A stretch of 64,000 nucleotides of DNA from CAYQQQ01 sp964420125 (GCA_964420125.1 CAYQQQ010000001.1:248001-312000), one strand, 5' to 3'. Shown: positions 8,048 through 17,356, counted from the first letter of the stretch. Translations and numbers: made by a program. Notes: a model not told the origin generated them from the sequence alone.

Positions 8048-9124
8048 ATGGCCGAGACGTTCCCGACCCGATTCGACAGCACCCTCGACCTCGCCCGGCT
8101 CCCCTGGTTCGAGGTGCACGGCGGCAGCCGCCTGGTCGTGGCCGACGGCATGGCCGAGGAGATCGGCCCCATCATCGACATGCACACCCACCTGGCCATG
8201 GGGTACCTGCGCCGCCTGCGCGTCGACCTGCACGCCGAGACCCCGGCGACGGCCTACTACCTGCCCGTGACGCTGCCCGTCGACCTGGACCTCTACGCCA
8301 ACCGCAACCTCGACCGCTCCGCCCTGTTCGCCATGAAGGCCGACGTGTCGCTGCTCGGCCTGACCGCCCAGGGCATGCGGACCACCCACACGGCCCCCAA
8401 CCTGCTGCGCGACATGGCGGCGCTCGGGATCCGATCCGCCGTGGTGCTGCCCTTCGACCTGCCGGTCGGCGCCCGCAACGCCGATGCGCTCATCGACGCG
8501 GCCCGGCGCTACCCGGAGCTGCTGCCGTTCGGATCGGTGCACCCCCTGGACCGCGACGCCGGGGCGCGCCTCGGACGCCAGGAGGCAGCGGGCGCCCACG
8601 GCATCAAGCTCCACCCCAACGGACAGTTCATCGCGCCCGACCACCCGCGCACCGTGCACCTCTGCGGGCGCTGCGGGGCCCACGGGCTGCCGGTGCTCTT
8701 CCACTGCGGACCGGTGGGCATCGAGCCGGCGGCGGGGCGGCGCCGCAGCCAGGTCGCCCGCTACGAGCGGGCCCTGGCCGAGAACCCCGACACCACCTTC
8801 GTGCTCGGCCACTCGGGCGCCCTGCAGCACGAGGAGGCCCTCGGCTTCGCCCGCCGCCACCCGAACACCTTCTTCGAGCTGTCGTGCCTGGGTCTGCCGG
8901 CGCTGCGTCAGGTCCTCGAGGCGGTGCCGGCGGACCGCGTGCTCTACGGCACCGACTGGCCCTTCTACCACCAGTCGCTCACGCTCGCCCGGGTGCTCAT
9001 CGCCACCGAGGGCGACCTGGCGCTGCGGCGGGCCGTGCTGCACGACAACGCGGCACGCCTGCTCGGGATCGACGTGGAGCGCGCCGGGCCGCTCAGCTCG
9101 GCACCGACGGCAGGTCGACGATGA
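8048..9124 (+). CDS. Amidohydrolase family protein (amidohydrolase 2 type)
   Basis: 358 residues with the TIM-barrel metal-hydrolase pattern. The first-strand metal motif is DMHTHLA (H46, H48). Later elements are HGIKLHPNGQFIAPDHP, PVLFHCGPVG, FVLGHSGALQ and the catalytic Asp region VLYGTDWPFYH near the C-terminus. These match the amidohydrolase 2 superfamily of hydrolases and decarboxylases acting on cyclic or aromatic acids. The start is set by the TAGCAT element 6 nt upstream. The 3' end overlaps the convergent histidine kinase gene by 32 bp. Shared regulation with the divergent sulfatase is plausible but unproven. Confidence 0.85.
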   Translation: MAETFPTRFDSTLDLARLPWFEVHGGSRLVVADGMAEEIGPIIDMHTHLAMGYLRRLRVDLHAETPATAYYLPVTLPVDLDLYANRNLDRSALFAMKADVSLLGLTAQGMRTTHTAPNLLRDMAALGIRSAVVLPFDLPVGARNADALIDAARRYPELLPFGSVHPLDRDAGARLGRQEAAGAHGIKLHPNGQFIAPDHPRTVHLCGRCGAHGLPVLFHCGPVGIEPAAGRRRSQVARYERALAENPDTTFVLGHSGALQHEEALGFARRHPNTFFELSCLGLPALRQVLEAVPADRVLYGTDWPFYHQSLTLARVLIATEGDLALRRAVLHDNAARLLGIDVERAGPLSSAPTAGRR

Positions 9125-10508
9125 CCGTCGCGCCGCGATCCCCCACGTGGTCTGCCCCACCGAGCGCAGCGATGCGCACGGTCCCCCCGTGGGCCGCCAC
9201 GATGGCCGCCACGATCGACAGGCCGAGGCCGCTGCCGCCCGAGGCCCGGCTGCGCGACGGGTCGGCGCGGTAGAAGCGCTCGAAGGCGTGGGCGGCGGTC
9301 TCGTCGTCCATCCCCGGGCCGTCGTCGGACACGACGAGACGCACCCCCTGCAGGGTCCGGGACACCTCCGCCCGCACCGCCGTGCCCGCCGGGGTGTGGA
9401 CCGCGGCGTTGGTGAGGAGGTTGGCCACGACCTGGTGGAGCTGGTCACGTGAGCCCCGCACCACCGCCGGCTCCAAGGCGACGGTCACCGGGTGGTCGGG
9501 GTGCACCACGCGCACGTCGGCCGCCGCGTCGGCCACCACCGTGTCCAGCCGGACGTCCTCGGGCGCAGGGCTGGTCCCCCGGTCGAGGCGGGCGAGGGTC
9601 AACATGTCGTCGACCAGACGACCCATGCGCACCGACTCCGCCTCGGTGCGCGCCATGGCCGCCTCCAGCTTGGCGCGGTCGTCCAACCCACCCATCCGGT
9701 ACAGCTCGGCGTAGCCCCGCACGGTGGTGACGGGGGTGCGCAGCTCGTGGGAGGCATCGGCCACGAACCTCCGCAGCCGCTCCTCGGAGGCGGCCTGGTG
9801 GGCGAAGGCCGCCTCGATGCGCTCCAGCATCACGTTCAGCGCGTCGCCCAGCTCGGCCGCCTCGGTGCCGGCGGGTGCGTCGGGCACGCGCGCCGAGAGG
9901 TCGCCACCGGCGATGGTGGTGGCCGACTCGGTCATGCGACGGATCGGCCGCACCCCCAGGCGCAGGACCCACCAGGTGATCACGGCCAGCACGAGGAGCA
10001 CGCCGCCGATGGCCACCAGCTCGACCACCATCAGGCGCTCGACCGAGGCATCGACGTTGTCGAGGGGGAGGCCGAACACCAGCGTGGTCCCCGAGCGCGC
10101 CTCCACCCGGGCGATGACCCGGTAGCGCACCCCGGCGACGCTGGAGTCGACCGTCGTGGCAGTCCCCTCCTCGGCCAGCTCGTGGGCGGTGGCGGCGTCG
10201 AGCTGCGGCACGGGACTGTCGCCGTTGCCCACCCTGGGCACCATCTCGTCCACCAGCTCGTCGTCGTAGAACACGCCCAGGTACACGGTGGTGAAGTCGT
10301 CGCCTTCCCACTCCGGCTCCTCGCCGGGCCGGCCGTGCCCGGGCTCGGGGCCGAACCCTCGGCCGGTGCCCTCGGCGACCTGTGCGAGCTGGGCGTCGAC
10401 CTGGTCGACCATCTGCACGGTGGTGGTGCGGATCACCACCACGGCGGCGCACACCAGCAGCACGGCCACCAGGCCCATGGCCGTCAGCAGGCGCGCCCGC
10501 AGGGTCAC
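9093..10508 (-). CDS. Sensor histidine kinase of OmpR-type pair
   Basis: 471 residues. Order: TM helix 1 (residues ~6-28, LLTAMGLVAVLLVCAAVVVI), a ~140-residue extracytoplasmic sensor, TM helix 2 (LVAIGGVLLVLAVITWWVL), a HAMP linker (PIRRMTESATTIAGGDLSAR), a HisKA box with phospho-acceptor His in DASHELRTPVTTV, then an ATPase domain with N box NLLTNAAVHTP, DDGPGMDD and GLGLSIV. The GTG start at 10508 overlaps the response regulator stop as GTGA, so it is the second gene of the operon. The signal is unknown. The 3' end runs 32 bp into the convergent amidohydrolase gene. Confidence 0.9.
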   Translation of the reverse strand: MTLRARLLTAMGLVAVLLVCAAVVVIRTTTVQMVDQVDAQLAQVAEGTGRGFGPEPGHGRPGEEPEWEGDDFTTVYLGVFYDDELVDEMVPRVGNGDSPVPQLDAATAHELAEEGTATTVDSSVAGVRYRVIARVEARSGTTLVFGLPLDNVDASVERLMVVELVAIGGVLLVLAVITWWVLRLGVRPIRRMTESATTIAGGDLSARVPDAPAGTEAAELGDALNVMLERIEAAFAHQAASEERLRRFVADASHELRTPVTTVRGYAELYRMGGLDDRAKLEAAMARTEAESVRMGRLVDDMLTLARLDRGTSPAPEDVRLDTVVADAAADVRVVHPDHPVTVALEPAVVRGSRDQLHQVVANLLTNAAVHTPAGTAVRAEVSRTLQGVRLVVSDDGPGMDDETAAHAFERFYRADPSRSRASGGSGLGLSIVAAIVAAHGGTVRIAALGGADHVGDRGATVIVDLPSVPS

Positions 10509-11200
10509 GTCGTGGTCCGAGACGACCGGAGGGTGTAGCCCACCCCCCGCACGGTGTGGATCAGCTTGTCCTCGCCGTCGTCGAGCTTGCGGCGCAGGTA
10601 GCCGATGTAGGTCTCCACGATGCCGCCGTCGCCGTTGAAGTCGAAGTCCCACACGTGGTCCAGGATCTGCGCCTTGGACAGCACCCGTCCCTGGTTGGCC
10701 AGCAGGAAGCGCAGGAGGTTGAACTCCGTGGGCGACAGCGACACCTCACGGCTGGCCCGGGTCACCCGGTGGGCGTCGTCGTCGAGCACCAAGTCGTCGC
10801 AGCGCAGCACCGACTCCAGCGAGCCGGCCTGGCCGGTGCGACGCAGCACGGCGTGGATGCGGGCGACCAGCTCCTCGAGGCTGAAGGGCTTCACCAGGTA
10901 GTCGTCGCCGCCCAGGGTGAGGCCGCGCACCTTGTCCTCGGTGGTGTCCTTGGCGGTGAGGAACACCACCGGCGCCTTCACCCCCTCGGAGCGGAGCCGC
11001 CGGCACACCTCGAAGCCGTCGAGGTCGGGCATCATCACGTCGAGCACGATCATGTCGGGCACCACCGCATGGGCCAACCCGATGGCGTCGCGGCCGTTGG
11101 CGGCCGGGTGCACCTCGAATCCGTGGTGGCTCAGAGCGGCTTCGAGCATGGAGCGGAGGTTGTCCTCGTCGTCGACGAGCAGCACGGTCGGCGCGGCCAT
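10505..11200 (-). CDS. OmpR-family response regulator
   Basis: 231 residues. The receiver domain (residues 5-118) has the acidic pair D10/D11, phospho-acceptor D54 in IVLDVMMPD, and the conserved Lys in YLVKPFS. The C-terminal winged helix includes LSPTEFNLLRFLLANQGRVLSK and VETYIGYLRRKLDD followed by IHTVRGVGYTLR. It is transcribed before its kinase, the usual order for actinobacterial pairs such as PrrAB, MprAB or TrcRS; which of these it resembles most cannot be settled by eye. A GGAG site lies just before the ATG. Confidence 0.93.
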   Translation of the reverse strand: MAAPTVLLVDDEDNLRSMLEAALSHHGFEVHPAANGRDAIGLAHAVVPDMIVLDVMMPDLDGFEVCRRLRSEGVKAPVVFLTAKDTTEDKVRGLTLGGDDYLVKPFSLEELVARIHAVLRRTGQAGSLESVLRCDDLVLDDDAHRVTRASREVSLSPTEFNLLRFLLANQGRVLSKAQILDHVWDFDFNGDGGIVETYIGYLRRKLDDGEDKLIHTVRGVGYTLRSSRTTT

Positions 11201-11278
11201 GGCTCCAGCATGCCCGCCGCAGCTGGGAGTCCGCTGAGCGCCGGCTGGGAACGCGCTGTCCTCCGGTCGGACGGGCGG

Positions 11279-12787
11279 TCAGCCGGCGACGCGGTCCGGC
11301 GACGCGTAGGCGTCCAGCGCGTCCCGGTCGTCCTCGAGCACGAAGCCGGCGTCGACGGTCGCCTCGGTGGACTCGGCGTAGAGCTGCTCGTACTCCTCCG
11401 CCGAGTCGTAGAGCTCGGCCACCCGCTCGGCCGGCAACGGCGTCGTGGAGCCCATGAGCAGGCAGAACAGCTCGCTGCTCGGACCAGGCTCGCCGGAGAG
11501 CACGTCGAGGGGGACCGCCACCGGGGGCGTGCGGATCCCCCCGACGGCGATGCCGTCGTCGTCGCGCAGCAGGAGGGGGGTGGCGCCGTCGAGCAGCTCG
11601 AGCCGTTCCGCCTCGGGGGGTGCGGTGCCGTCGCGCACCCAGCCCTCCAGGGCCCGAAGGCCGGCCTTGGCGACCAGGTGCAGCGGCCCGTCGTTGATGG
11701 GGACGCCGCAGTCGATGGAGTCGACGAGGGGACCGACCAGGTGGGTGTCGGCGTGCGCGGTGCCCGCCACCTCCCACAGGCGGTGGTGCTCGTCGTCGGG
11801 CTGGCGGACCGCCACCGAGTCGAGCACCCCGACGACGTCGCCCTCGGACTGCAGCGTCAGCACCGGCGCCGTCAGGTCGGTGCGCAACCGGGTGGGCGTG
11901 GTGCCGATGGAGCCGGCGAGGTCGGCGTACTCACCGGGGCCCACCAGCGGCAGGGCGACCGACGCACGGCTGTGCACGAAGAACCCGTCGAAGGCCTCGG
12001 TGAGGAGTTGGACGCCGTTGTAGTAGGTGGTGAGGGCGATGGCCGACTGCGACTCGCCGGCGGCCAGCACCCGCTCGGCCTCGAGGTCGCCCATGGCGGG
12101 CGCACCTCCCCGCACGGCGCGCGCCACCTGGGTGAAGATGTCGAAGGAGTAGCCGTCCCCAGGGTGCTCGAGGGTCCCGTAGCGCTGGGGGTCCAGGTTC
12201 ACCAGCCCCTTGCCGGCGAGGTCACCCACGCCGGGAGGGCTCACGAGCACCGGGCCGCCCGCCACCCCGATGAGCTGCGCCGACACGCCCACCCAGGCGT
12301 GGCCCTGACGGAGGATCTCCTCCTGCATGCTGGCCCACTCGGGGTTGGCGTCCAACCCGCTGCTCACGTTCAACCACTCCACGATCACCGTGCCGGAGAA
12401 GTCCTGCGGGTCCGCCGGCCGCCGCACCAGCACCCGGGTGCGGTAGGGCGCGGCGTCGGCCTCCTCGAAGGTCCAGGTCCCCTCCGGGTCGAGCTCGCCG
12501 ACGGGGGTGTAGGAGCTGGCCGAACCGCTTGCCACGTACTCCTGCTCCACCCAGCCCTCGGGCAGGTCCTCGGATGCCGCTGCGGCCACGAACGGCCCGC
12601 TGCCGGCGGTCAGCTCCTCGGAGAGCTCGGCGGCAGGACCGTCGGGACGCACCGCAGCGGTCGTCGTCGGGGCCGAGGCCGAGGTGGGCTCGGTGTCCCG
12701 GACCTCCCCGCCAGTACCGCCGTCGTCGGAGCAGGCGGGCACGAGCGCGCCGCACACCATGGCAACCACCAGCATCCGAGCGCGCAC
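11279..12787 (-). CDS. Alpha/beta-hydrolase domain lipoprotein
   Basis: 502 residues. The N-terminus is a lipoprotein signal peptide, VRARMLVVAMVCGALVPAC, with the lipidated Cys at residue 19, followed by a Ser/Thr/Ala-rich linker. The rest matches a large actinobacterial alpha/beta-hydrolase domain family: WLNVSSGLDANPEW and GVSAQLIGV motifs early, then a nucleophile elbow-like GESQSAIAL and a late HADTHLVGP region. The substrate is not known. The GTG start follows a GGAGGAGG site by 5 nt. The 298 bp upstream hold a dispersed repeat (12999-13050) and otherwise nothing recognisable. Confidence 0.75.
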   Translation of the reverse strand: MRARMLVVAMVCGALVPACSDDGGTGGEVRDTEPTSASAPTTTAAVRPDGPAAELSEELTAGSGPFVAAAASEDLPEGWVEQEYVASGSASSYTPVGELDPEGTWTFEEADAAPYRTRVLVRRPADPQDFSGTVIVEWLNVSSGLDANPEWASMQEEILRQGHAWVGVSAQLIGVAGGPVLVSPPGVGDLAGKGLVNLDPQRYGTLEHPGDGYSFDIFTQVARAVRGGAPAMGDLEAERVLAAGESQSAIALTTYYNGVQLLTEAFDGFFVHSRASVALPLVGPGEYADLAGSIGTTPTRLRTDLTAPVLTLQSEGDVVGVLDSVAVRQPDDEHHRLWEVAGTAHADTHLVGPLVDSIDCGVPINDGPLHLVAKAGLRALEGWVRDGTAPPEAERLELLDGATPLLLRDDDGIAVGGIRTPPVAVPLDVLSGEPGPSSELFCLLMGSTTPLPAERVAELYDSAEEYEQLYAESTEATVDAGFVLEDDRDALDAYASPDRVAG

Positions 12788-12998
12788 GGGACCTCCTCCG
12801 TCCGACCGACCCCCCGGCCGCAGCGACCGCCAGAGGGTACTGCCACGGTCCCAGCAAGTCCGCAGCCCGCTCTCAGCCGGCGCTCATCTCCGTGGGAGAG
12901 GCTCGAGCTCGTGAGCGACCGCGCCGCCTCAGGGAACTCCTTCTGTGCGTCGGTCCGAACCGCTGGCCCGGCCTCCGTCGGGCGGCGCGGTCGCCACC

Positions 12999-13050
12999 CC
13001 ATCTGACAGCTGTGGGCCGCACCGGTGGGGTCCCACAACGGACAGTTCGG
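12999..13050. repeat. Dispersed palindromic repeat, copy A
   Basis: One of three related ~52-bp elements in this window (others at 21829-21880 and 41487-41536). It shares the core CAGCTGTGGG, then CACCGG, then GGACAGTT with the others, and is the most diverged copy. It lies 36 bp downstream of the stop of the minus-strand beta-propeller gene. Position after a stop codon fits a terminator or a mobile palindromic unit. Confidence 0.65.
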
Positions 13051-13085
13051 AAGTGGGCAGGTCGATCGATCCTGCGACTCGGCGC

Positions 13086-14297
13086 TCAGGCGCCCACCTC
13101 GTCGTAGACGTCGATGGTGCCCGTGTAGTTGGCCACCCACACCCTGCCGGTGAGGTCGTCGTAGGTGATGCCGATGGGATGGCCACCGGTGGGCATCTCC
13201 TCGATGACGTGCAGGTCGTCGGTGTCGAGCTTGCTCATCGTGGAGGAGTCGTAGTTCACGACGTACACGGCGGTGCCGTCGGTGGAGATGTCCATCGAGC
13301 GCGGCTGGCTGCCGGTGCGCTGCTCCGCCACCACCTCGCCGCTGGCCGTGTCGACCTTGGCCACCGTGCCCCCCTTGTTGTTGCTCACGTAGAGGTGGCG
13401 GCCGTCCGGGCTCAACACCACGTGGCGCGGGCCCACGCCCACGCCTTCGATCCAGCTGACCGTGAAGTCCCGCAGGTCCACCCGGGCGACCCTCGTCTCC
13501 CCCATGATCGCCACGTAGGCGACGTCACCCTCCGGTGACACGGCGATGCCCCTCGGGTAGCGGCCGAGAGAGATCCGGGCCAGCTCGGCGCCGTCGGAGG
13601 TGGACGACACGGTGAGGTCCCAGGAGCACCAGTTGGTGGTGAGCACCCGCTCGTCGTCGGGGGTGACCGCCACGTACTTGGGCACCGACCCCACCGGCAC
13701 CACCTGGTCGATCTCCCAGGACGAGGTGTCGATCCGGTAGAGGTAGCTGGGCGGCACGTCGCTGGCGGGCGTGCAGTCGTCGCTGCCCTCCCAGAACCCG
13801 GGGCCGTACATCGAGTAGTTGGACACGTAGACCTTGGAGCCGTCGCTCACGAAGGCGGCCTCCACGGGTGCGCCCTGGTACTCGCCCTCCTTGTCGATGC
13901 CGAAGTCGCTCAGGGTCACCCGGTCGGGCACGGTGGCCAGGGGTGCGCCGTCGGCGTCGTAGGCGGTCACGGTGTGGCGGTACATCATGTTCTGCGCGGT
14001 CACGATGCCGGTGCCGGAGGCGACGACGGACTTCGGCGAGATGTCACCGGAGATGGTGGTGAGCTCCCGAAGGCGGAGGGTGTCCGCCGGAGGCCTCGGC
14101 GCTCTGGTGGTGGAGGTCGTCGTCCGGTCCCGCTCGGGCTCGCCGTCCCCGCGCGGCGCCGTCGAGGTCGGCTCCGCCGCGGTTGCGGCCACCGGATCGT
14201 CGTCGCCGCGCACCAGCTCCACGACCAGCCCCCCGAGGACGACCCCGCAGATGGCCAGGGCGGTGGCGGCCACGACCGGCCAACGGATCGACGACAT
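13086..14297 (-). CDS. Membrane-anchored YVTN-type beta-propeller protein
   Basis: 403 residues. An N-terminal signal anchor (VVAATALAICGVVLGGLVVELV, residues ~8-30) is followed by a Thr/Pro/Arg linker and then six or seven YVTN/NHL-like blades, for example DGRHLYVSNNKGGTVAKVD and GTAVYVVNYDSSTMSKLD. Such propellers sit outside the membrane as binding or scaffold proteins. The ATG at 14297 was chosen because the hydrophobic anchor begins right after it. No strong ribosome binding site is visible. It diverges from the MmpL gene across 164 bp. Confidence 0.75.
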   Translation of the reverse strand: MSSIRWPVVAATALAICGVVLGGLVVELVRGDDDPVAATAAEPTSTAPRGDGEPERDRTTTSTTRAPRPPADTLRLRELTTISGDISPKSVVASGTGIVTAQNMMYRHTVTAYDADGAPLATVPDRVTLSDFGIDKEGEYQGAPVEAAFVSDGSKVYVSNYSMYGPGFWEGSDDCTPASDVPPSYLYRIDTSSWEIDQVVPVGSVPKYVAVTPDDERVLTTNWCSWDLTVSSTSDGAELARISLGRYPRGIAVSPEGDVAYVAIMGETRVARVDLRDFTVSWIEGVGVGPRHVVLSPDGRHLYVSNNKGGTVAKVDTASGEVVAEQRTGSQPRSMDISTDGTAVYVVNYDSSTMSKLDTDDLHVIEEMPTGGHPIGITYDDLTGRVWVANYTGTIDVYDEVGA

Positions 14298-14353
14298 GGG
14301 GATCCATGGTGCCACCACCGGCCACCGGAGGGTGAGGCACCTGTCACAACATC

Positions 14354-14381
14354 TGCTACACATCCTGTCGAACTTGTAGCA
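14354..14381. promoter_or_regulatory. Candidate TetR operator before mmpL
   Basis: A perfect inverted repeat TGCTACA - 14 bp - TGTAGCA. The right arm overlaps a possible -10 element (TAGCAT, 14377-14382) and the left arm sits where a -35 would be, so a bound dimer would exclude RNA polymerase. The TetR gene at 16702, co-transcribed with the exporter, is the natural candidate ligand. Confidence 0.55.
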
Positions 14382-14461
14382 TCACCCAGCGGCACGGAAC
14401 ACTGACACCGAGCCCGACCTGGATCGCACATCACGGCCGACCGGCGGAGGAGGCAACCCAC

Positions 14462-16705
14462 ATGCGCAGAGAGCTCCGGGCACCCACGGCGTTGGCGAGC
14501 ATCGGCAGCTGGTCGGCCCGGCACCCGTGGCGGGTGCTGGGCGCCTGGGCGGTGCTCGGCGCCGGACTGCTCGGCGCATCGTTGGCGTGGGGGCAGCCGC
14601 CCGGCCCCAACATCACCGTGCCCGGCGCACCCTCGGAGGCGGCGGCCCGCCGGCTCGCCGAGCGGTTCCCCGAGCAGGGTGCGGGCAGGGGCATCGCGGT
14701 CTTCCGGACCCCGACGGGACGTCTCGACGACCCCGCCGCCCAGGAGGCCGTCGCCGCCACCCTGGGGCGCATCGAGGAGATCGGCCACGTGCAGGGCGTC
14801 ATCGCCCCGAGCGGCCCCGCGGCGTCCCTGCTGCAGTCGACCGACGGACGCACCGCCTACGCGCCGATCCTGTTCGACGTCGGTGCGCTCGACGTGCCCG
14901 AGCACACCGTCGAGGAGATCGTCGCCGCCGGAGCACCGGCGCGCCGAGCGGGCCTCGAGGTCGGCTTCGGTGGTCCGTCCTTCGAGCGGGTCCGCCCGGA
15001 GGCAGCCCGCACCGGAGAGCTCGTCGGGATCCTCGCAGCGGTGGTGGTGCTGGCGCTGGCGTTCGGCTCCGTCGGTGCGGTGGCCCTGCCGTTGGCGCTG
15101 GCGGCGATCGCCGTCCCGCTGGGGCTGGCCGGCACCCGTCTGCTCGCCGCGGTCACCGAGGTGAACTCGGTGGCACCGGCGATGGCGACGATGATCGGCC
15201 TGGCGGTGGGTGTCGACTACGCCCTGTTCGTCGTGGCCCGTCACCGCCAGGACCTCCGCGCCGGCGCGGAGCCGGTGGCGGCTGCATCCCGGGCCGTCGA
15301 CACCTCCGGACGTTCGGTGCTCTTCGCCGGCGCCACCGTCATCGTGTCGATGCTGGCGGTGTGGAGCATCGGGATGCCGGTGATCACCAGCATGGGCGTC
15401 GCCGTCTCCTTCACGGTGGCCGTGGCGGTGCTGGCGGCGTTGACCGCTCTGCCGGCGCTGCTCGGGCTGCTCGGCACGAGGATCGACGCCTGGCGTGTCC
15501 CGTTCGTGCGCCTACGAGCCGAGTCGGATCCGGAGGCGCCGCCGCCGTGGAGCACGCTGTGGGCCACCTGGGTGACCCGACGCCCATGGCGCTCCCTGGC
15601 GATGGGCACCGTGGCCCTGGTGGCGCTCGCAGCACCCTTCCTGTCGCTGCACACCGGCTGGCCGGACGCCCGCCACCGAACCGAGGACGATCCGGCCCGC
15701 GTGGCCTTCGACCTCATGACCGAGGGGTTCGGCATCGGCGCCAACGGCCCCCTGTTCGTCACCGTCGAGACCGGTGACACGGATCAGGTCACCGCGGTGC
15801 ACACCTGGTTGGCCGGCATGGAGGGGGTCCGCTCGGTGAGCCCACCCATCCCCAACGCCGGCGCGGACACGTGGGTGGTGCAGGTGATCCCCCGCAGCGG
15901 GCCGGAGTCGGCGGACACCGCCGAGCTGGTCGGGCGGCTGCGAGACCTGGACGGGCTCGATGCGACCGGGGCAGGGATCGACGTCACCGGGGCGACGGCG
16001 TTCTACGTCGACCTCGACGACCACCTCTCCGCGCGGCTGCCGTGGTTCGTGGCGGCGGTGATCGGCCTCAGCGTGCTCCTGCTGACCGCGGTGTTCCGAG
16101 CCCCGATCGTGGCGCTCAAGGCGGCAGCCATGAACGTGCTGGGCATCGCCGCGGCCTACGGAGTGGTCGTGGCGGTGTTCCAGTGGGGTTGGGGTGGAGC
16201 GCTGGTCGGCATCGCCCGCCCGGTGCCCATCTTCTCCTCGCTCCCCCTGGTGATGTTCGCCGTGCTGTTCGGCCTGTCGATGGACTACGAGGTCTTCATC
16301 CTCTCCCGCATCCGCGAGTCCTGGTCCTCCGGCCGGGACAACACCGCAGCGGTCGTGGAGGGCCTCGGCGCCAGCTCCCGGGTGGTCACCGCCGCCGCGG
16401 TGATCATGTTCGCCGTCTTCGCCGGGTTCGCCTCCGCCACGGCCATCGAGGTGAAGATGACCGGCTTCGGCCTGGCCGTTGCCGTCCTGCTGGACGCCAC
16501 CGTCATCCGCCAGGTGCTCGTCCCCGCCTCCATGACCCTCCTCGGCGAGCGCAACTGGTGGATCCCACGCTGGCTCGAGCGCCGCCTGCCCGCCATCGAC
16601 CTTGAGGGATCGGCTTCGGCCGCCTCGGCCCGTCCCGCATCGGCCCGACCGGCATCAGCTCGACCCGCATCGGCCCGACCCGCCCCGAGTACCGTCAGGA
16701 CATGA
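14462..16705 (+). CDS. MMPL family RND-type transporter
   Basis: 747 residues, the usual MmpL length. It begins with a TM helix (WRVLGAWAVLGAGLLGASLAW), an extracytoplasmic domain, and a five-helix bundle with MATMIGLAVGVDYALFVVARHRQ. A second half repeats the pattern with VMFAVLFGLSMDYEVFILSRIRESW. The two GxxxDY motifs carry the proton-relay Asp-Tyr pairs of the family. These pumps export lipids or drugs by proton motive force. The ATG follows GGAGGAGG. The C-terminal tail consists of four SARPA units coded by a 15-bp tandem repeat (16622-16681), probably cytoplasmic. The stop overlaps the downstream TetR start as ATGA. Confidence 0.93.
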   Translation: MRRELRAPTALASIGSWSARHPWRVLGAWAVLGAGLLGASLAWGQPPGPNITVPGAPSEAAARRLAERFPEQGAGRGIAVFRTPTGRLDDPAAQEAVAATLGRIEEIGHVQGVIAPSGPAASLLQSTDGRTAYAPILFDVGALDVPEHTVEEIVAAGAPARRAGLEVGFGGPSFERVRPEAARTGELVGILAAVVVLALAFGSVGAVALPLALAAIAVPLGLAGTRLLAAVTEVNSVAPAMATMIGLAVGVDYALFVVARHRQDLRAGAEPVAAASRAVDTSGRSVLFAGATVIVSMLAVWSIGMPVITSMGVAVSFTVAVAVLAALTALPALLGLLGTRIDAWRVPFVRLRAESDPEAPPPWSTLWATWVTRRPWRSLAMGTVALVALAAPFLSLHTGWPDARHRTEDDPARVAFDLMTEGFGIGANGPLFVTVETGDTDQVTAVHTWLAGMEGVRSVSPPIPNAGADTWVVQVIPRSGPESADTAELVGRLRDLDGLDATGAGIDVTGATAFYVDLDDHLSARLPWFVAAVIGLSVLLLTAVFRAPIVALKAAAMNVLGIAAAYGVVVAVFQWGWGGALVGIARPVPIFSSLPLVMFAVLFGLSMDYEVFILSRIRESWSSGRDNTAAVVEGLGASSRVVTAAAVIMFAVFAGFASATAIEVKMTGFGLAVAVLLDATVIRQVLVPASMTLLGERNWWIPRWLERRLPAIDLEGSASAASARPASARPASARPASARPAPSTVRT

Positions 16706-17292
16706 GCCGAGGCGACGACGATCCCACCCGCCGTCGCATCGTCGAAGCCGCCGCCCGCTGCTGTGCGCTCCACGGCGTGGACCGCGTGTCGCTGGAGGAG
16801 ATCGCCACGACCGCCGGCGTGCACCGGACCACCCTGCACCGTCACTTCCCCGGCGGCCGCGACGAGCTCGTCACGGCGATGCTGGACCACCAGGCCGACG
16901 AGGTCGCGGACCGGCTGGTGGACATCATCGGACGGTCCTCCACCTCGGAGGAGGCCCTGGTGGACTCGTTGACCTTCGCCGTCCAGGAGGGCCGCCACAA
17001 CCGGGTGCTCGCCTCCCTCGTCGCCGAGCCGGTGGCCCGGGCCGCGCTCTTCGGGCCGGCGGCGGGGAGGTTCCGGGCCCGTGCCGCCGAGCTGCTGGCC
17101 ATGATGCGGCTGCTCGACGCGACCCCCGACGCGACCCGGGGGGCGACCGCGTCGCCCGAACGGGTCGTCGACCACCTCTTCCGGGTCGTGCTCAGCCTCA
17201 TCGACACCCCGGGGATGGTGCGCAGCGAGGCCGACGTGCGCGCCTACCTGGGCGACTTCGTCGTGCCCGCACTCCTCGGGGGTGACCGATGA
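16702..17292 (+). CDS. TetR/AcrR family regulator of mmpL
   Basis: 196 residues. The N-terminal helix-turn-helix spans residues ~10-56 (IVEAAARCCALHGVDRVSLEEIATTAGVHRTTLHRHFPGGRDEL), and the C-terminal helices form the ligand domain. It is translationally coupled to mmpL and probably represses that operon through the palindrome at 14354-14381, making the circuit autoregulated. The ligand is unknown. Confidence 0.9.
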   Translation: MSRGDDDPTRRRIVEAAARCCALHGVDRVSLEEIATTAGVHRTTLHRHFPGGRDELVTAMLDHQADEVADRLVDIIGRSSTSEEALVDSLTFAVQEGRHNRVLASLVAEPVARAALFGPAAGRFRARAAELLAMMRLLDATPDATRGATASPERVVDHLFRVVLSLIDTPGMVRSEADVRAYLGDFVVPALLGGDR

Positions 17293-17356
17293 CCGCCGTC
17301 GGGCCGCGCCGCCGACACCGGTGACGCCACCGCCGCGCCGGTAGCGTGGCGCCGCC

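Noticed and set aside
8296..9448. Long minus-strand frame opposite the amidohydrolase
   Set aside because: No domains and antisense-type composition; the plus-strand protein has all amidohydrolase motifs.
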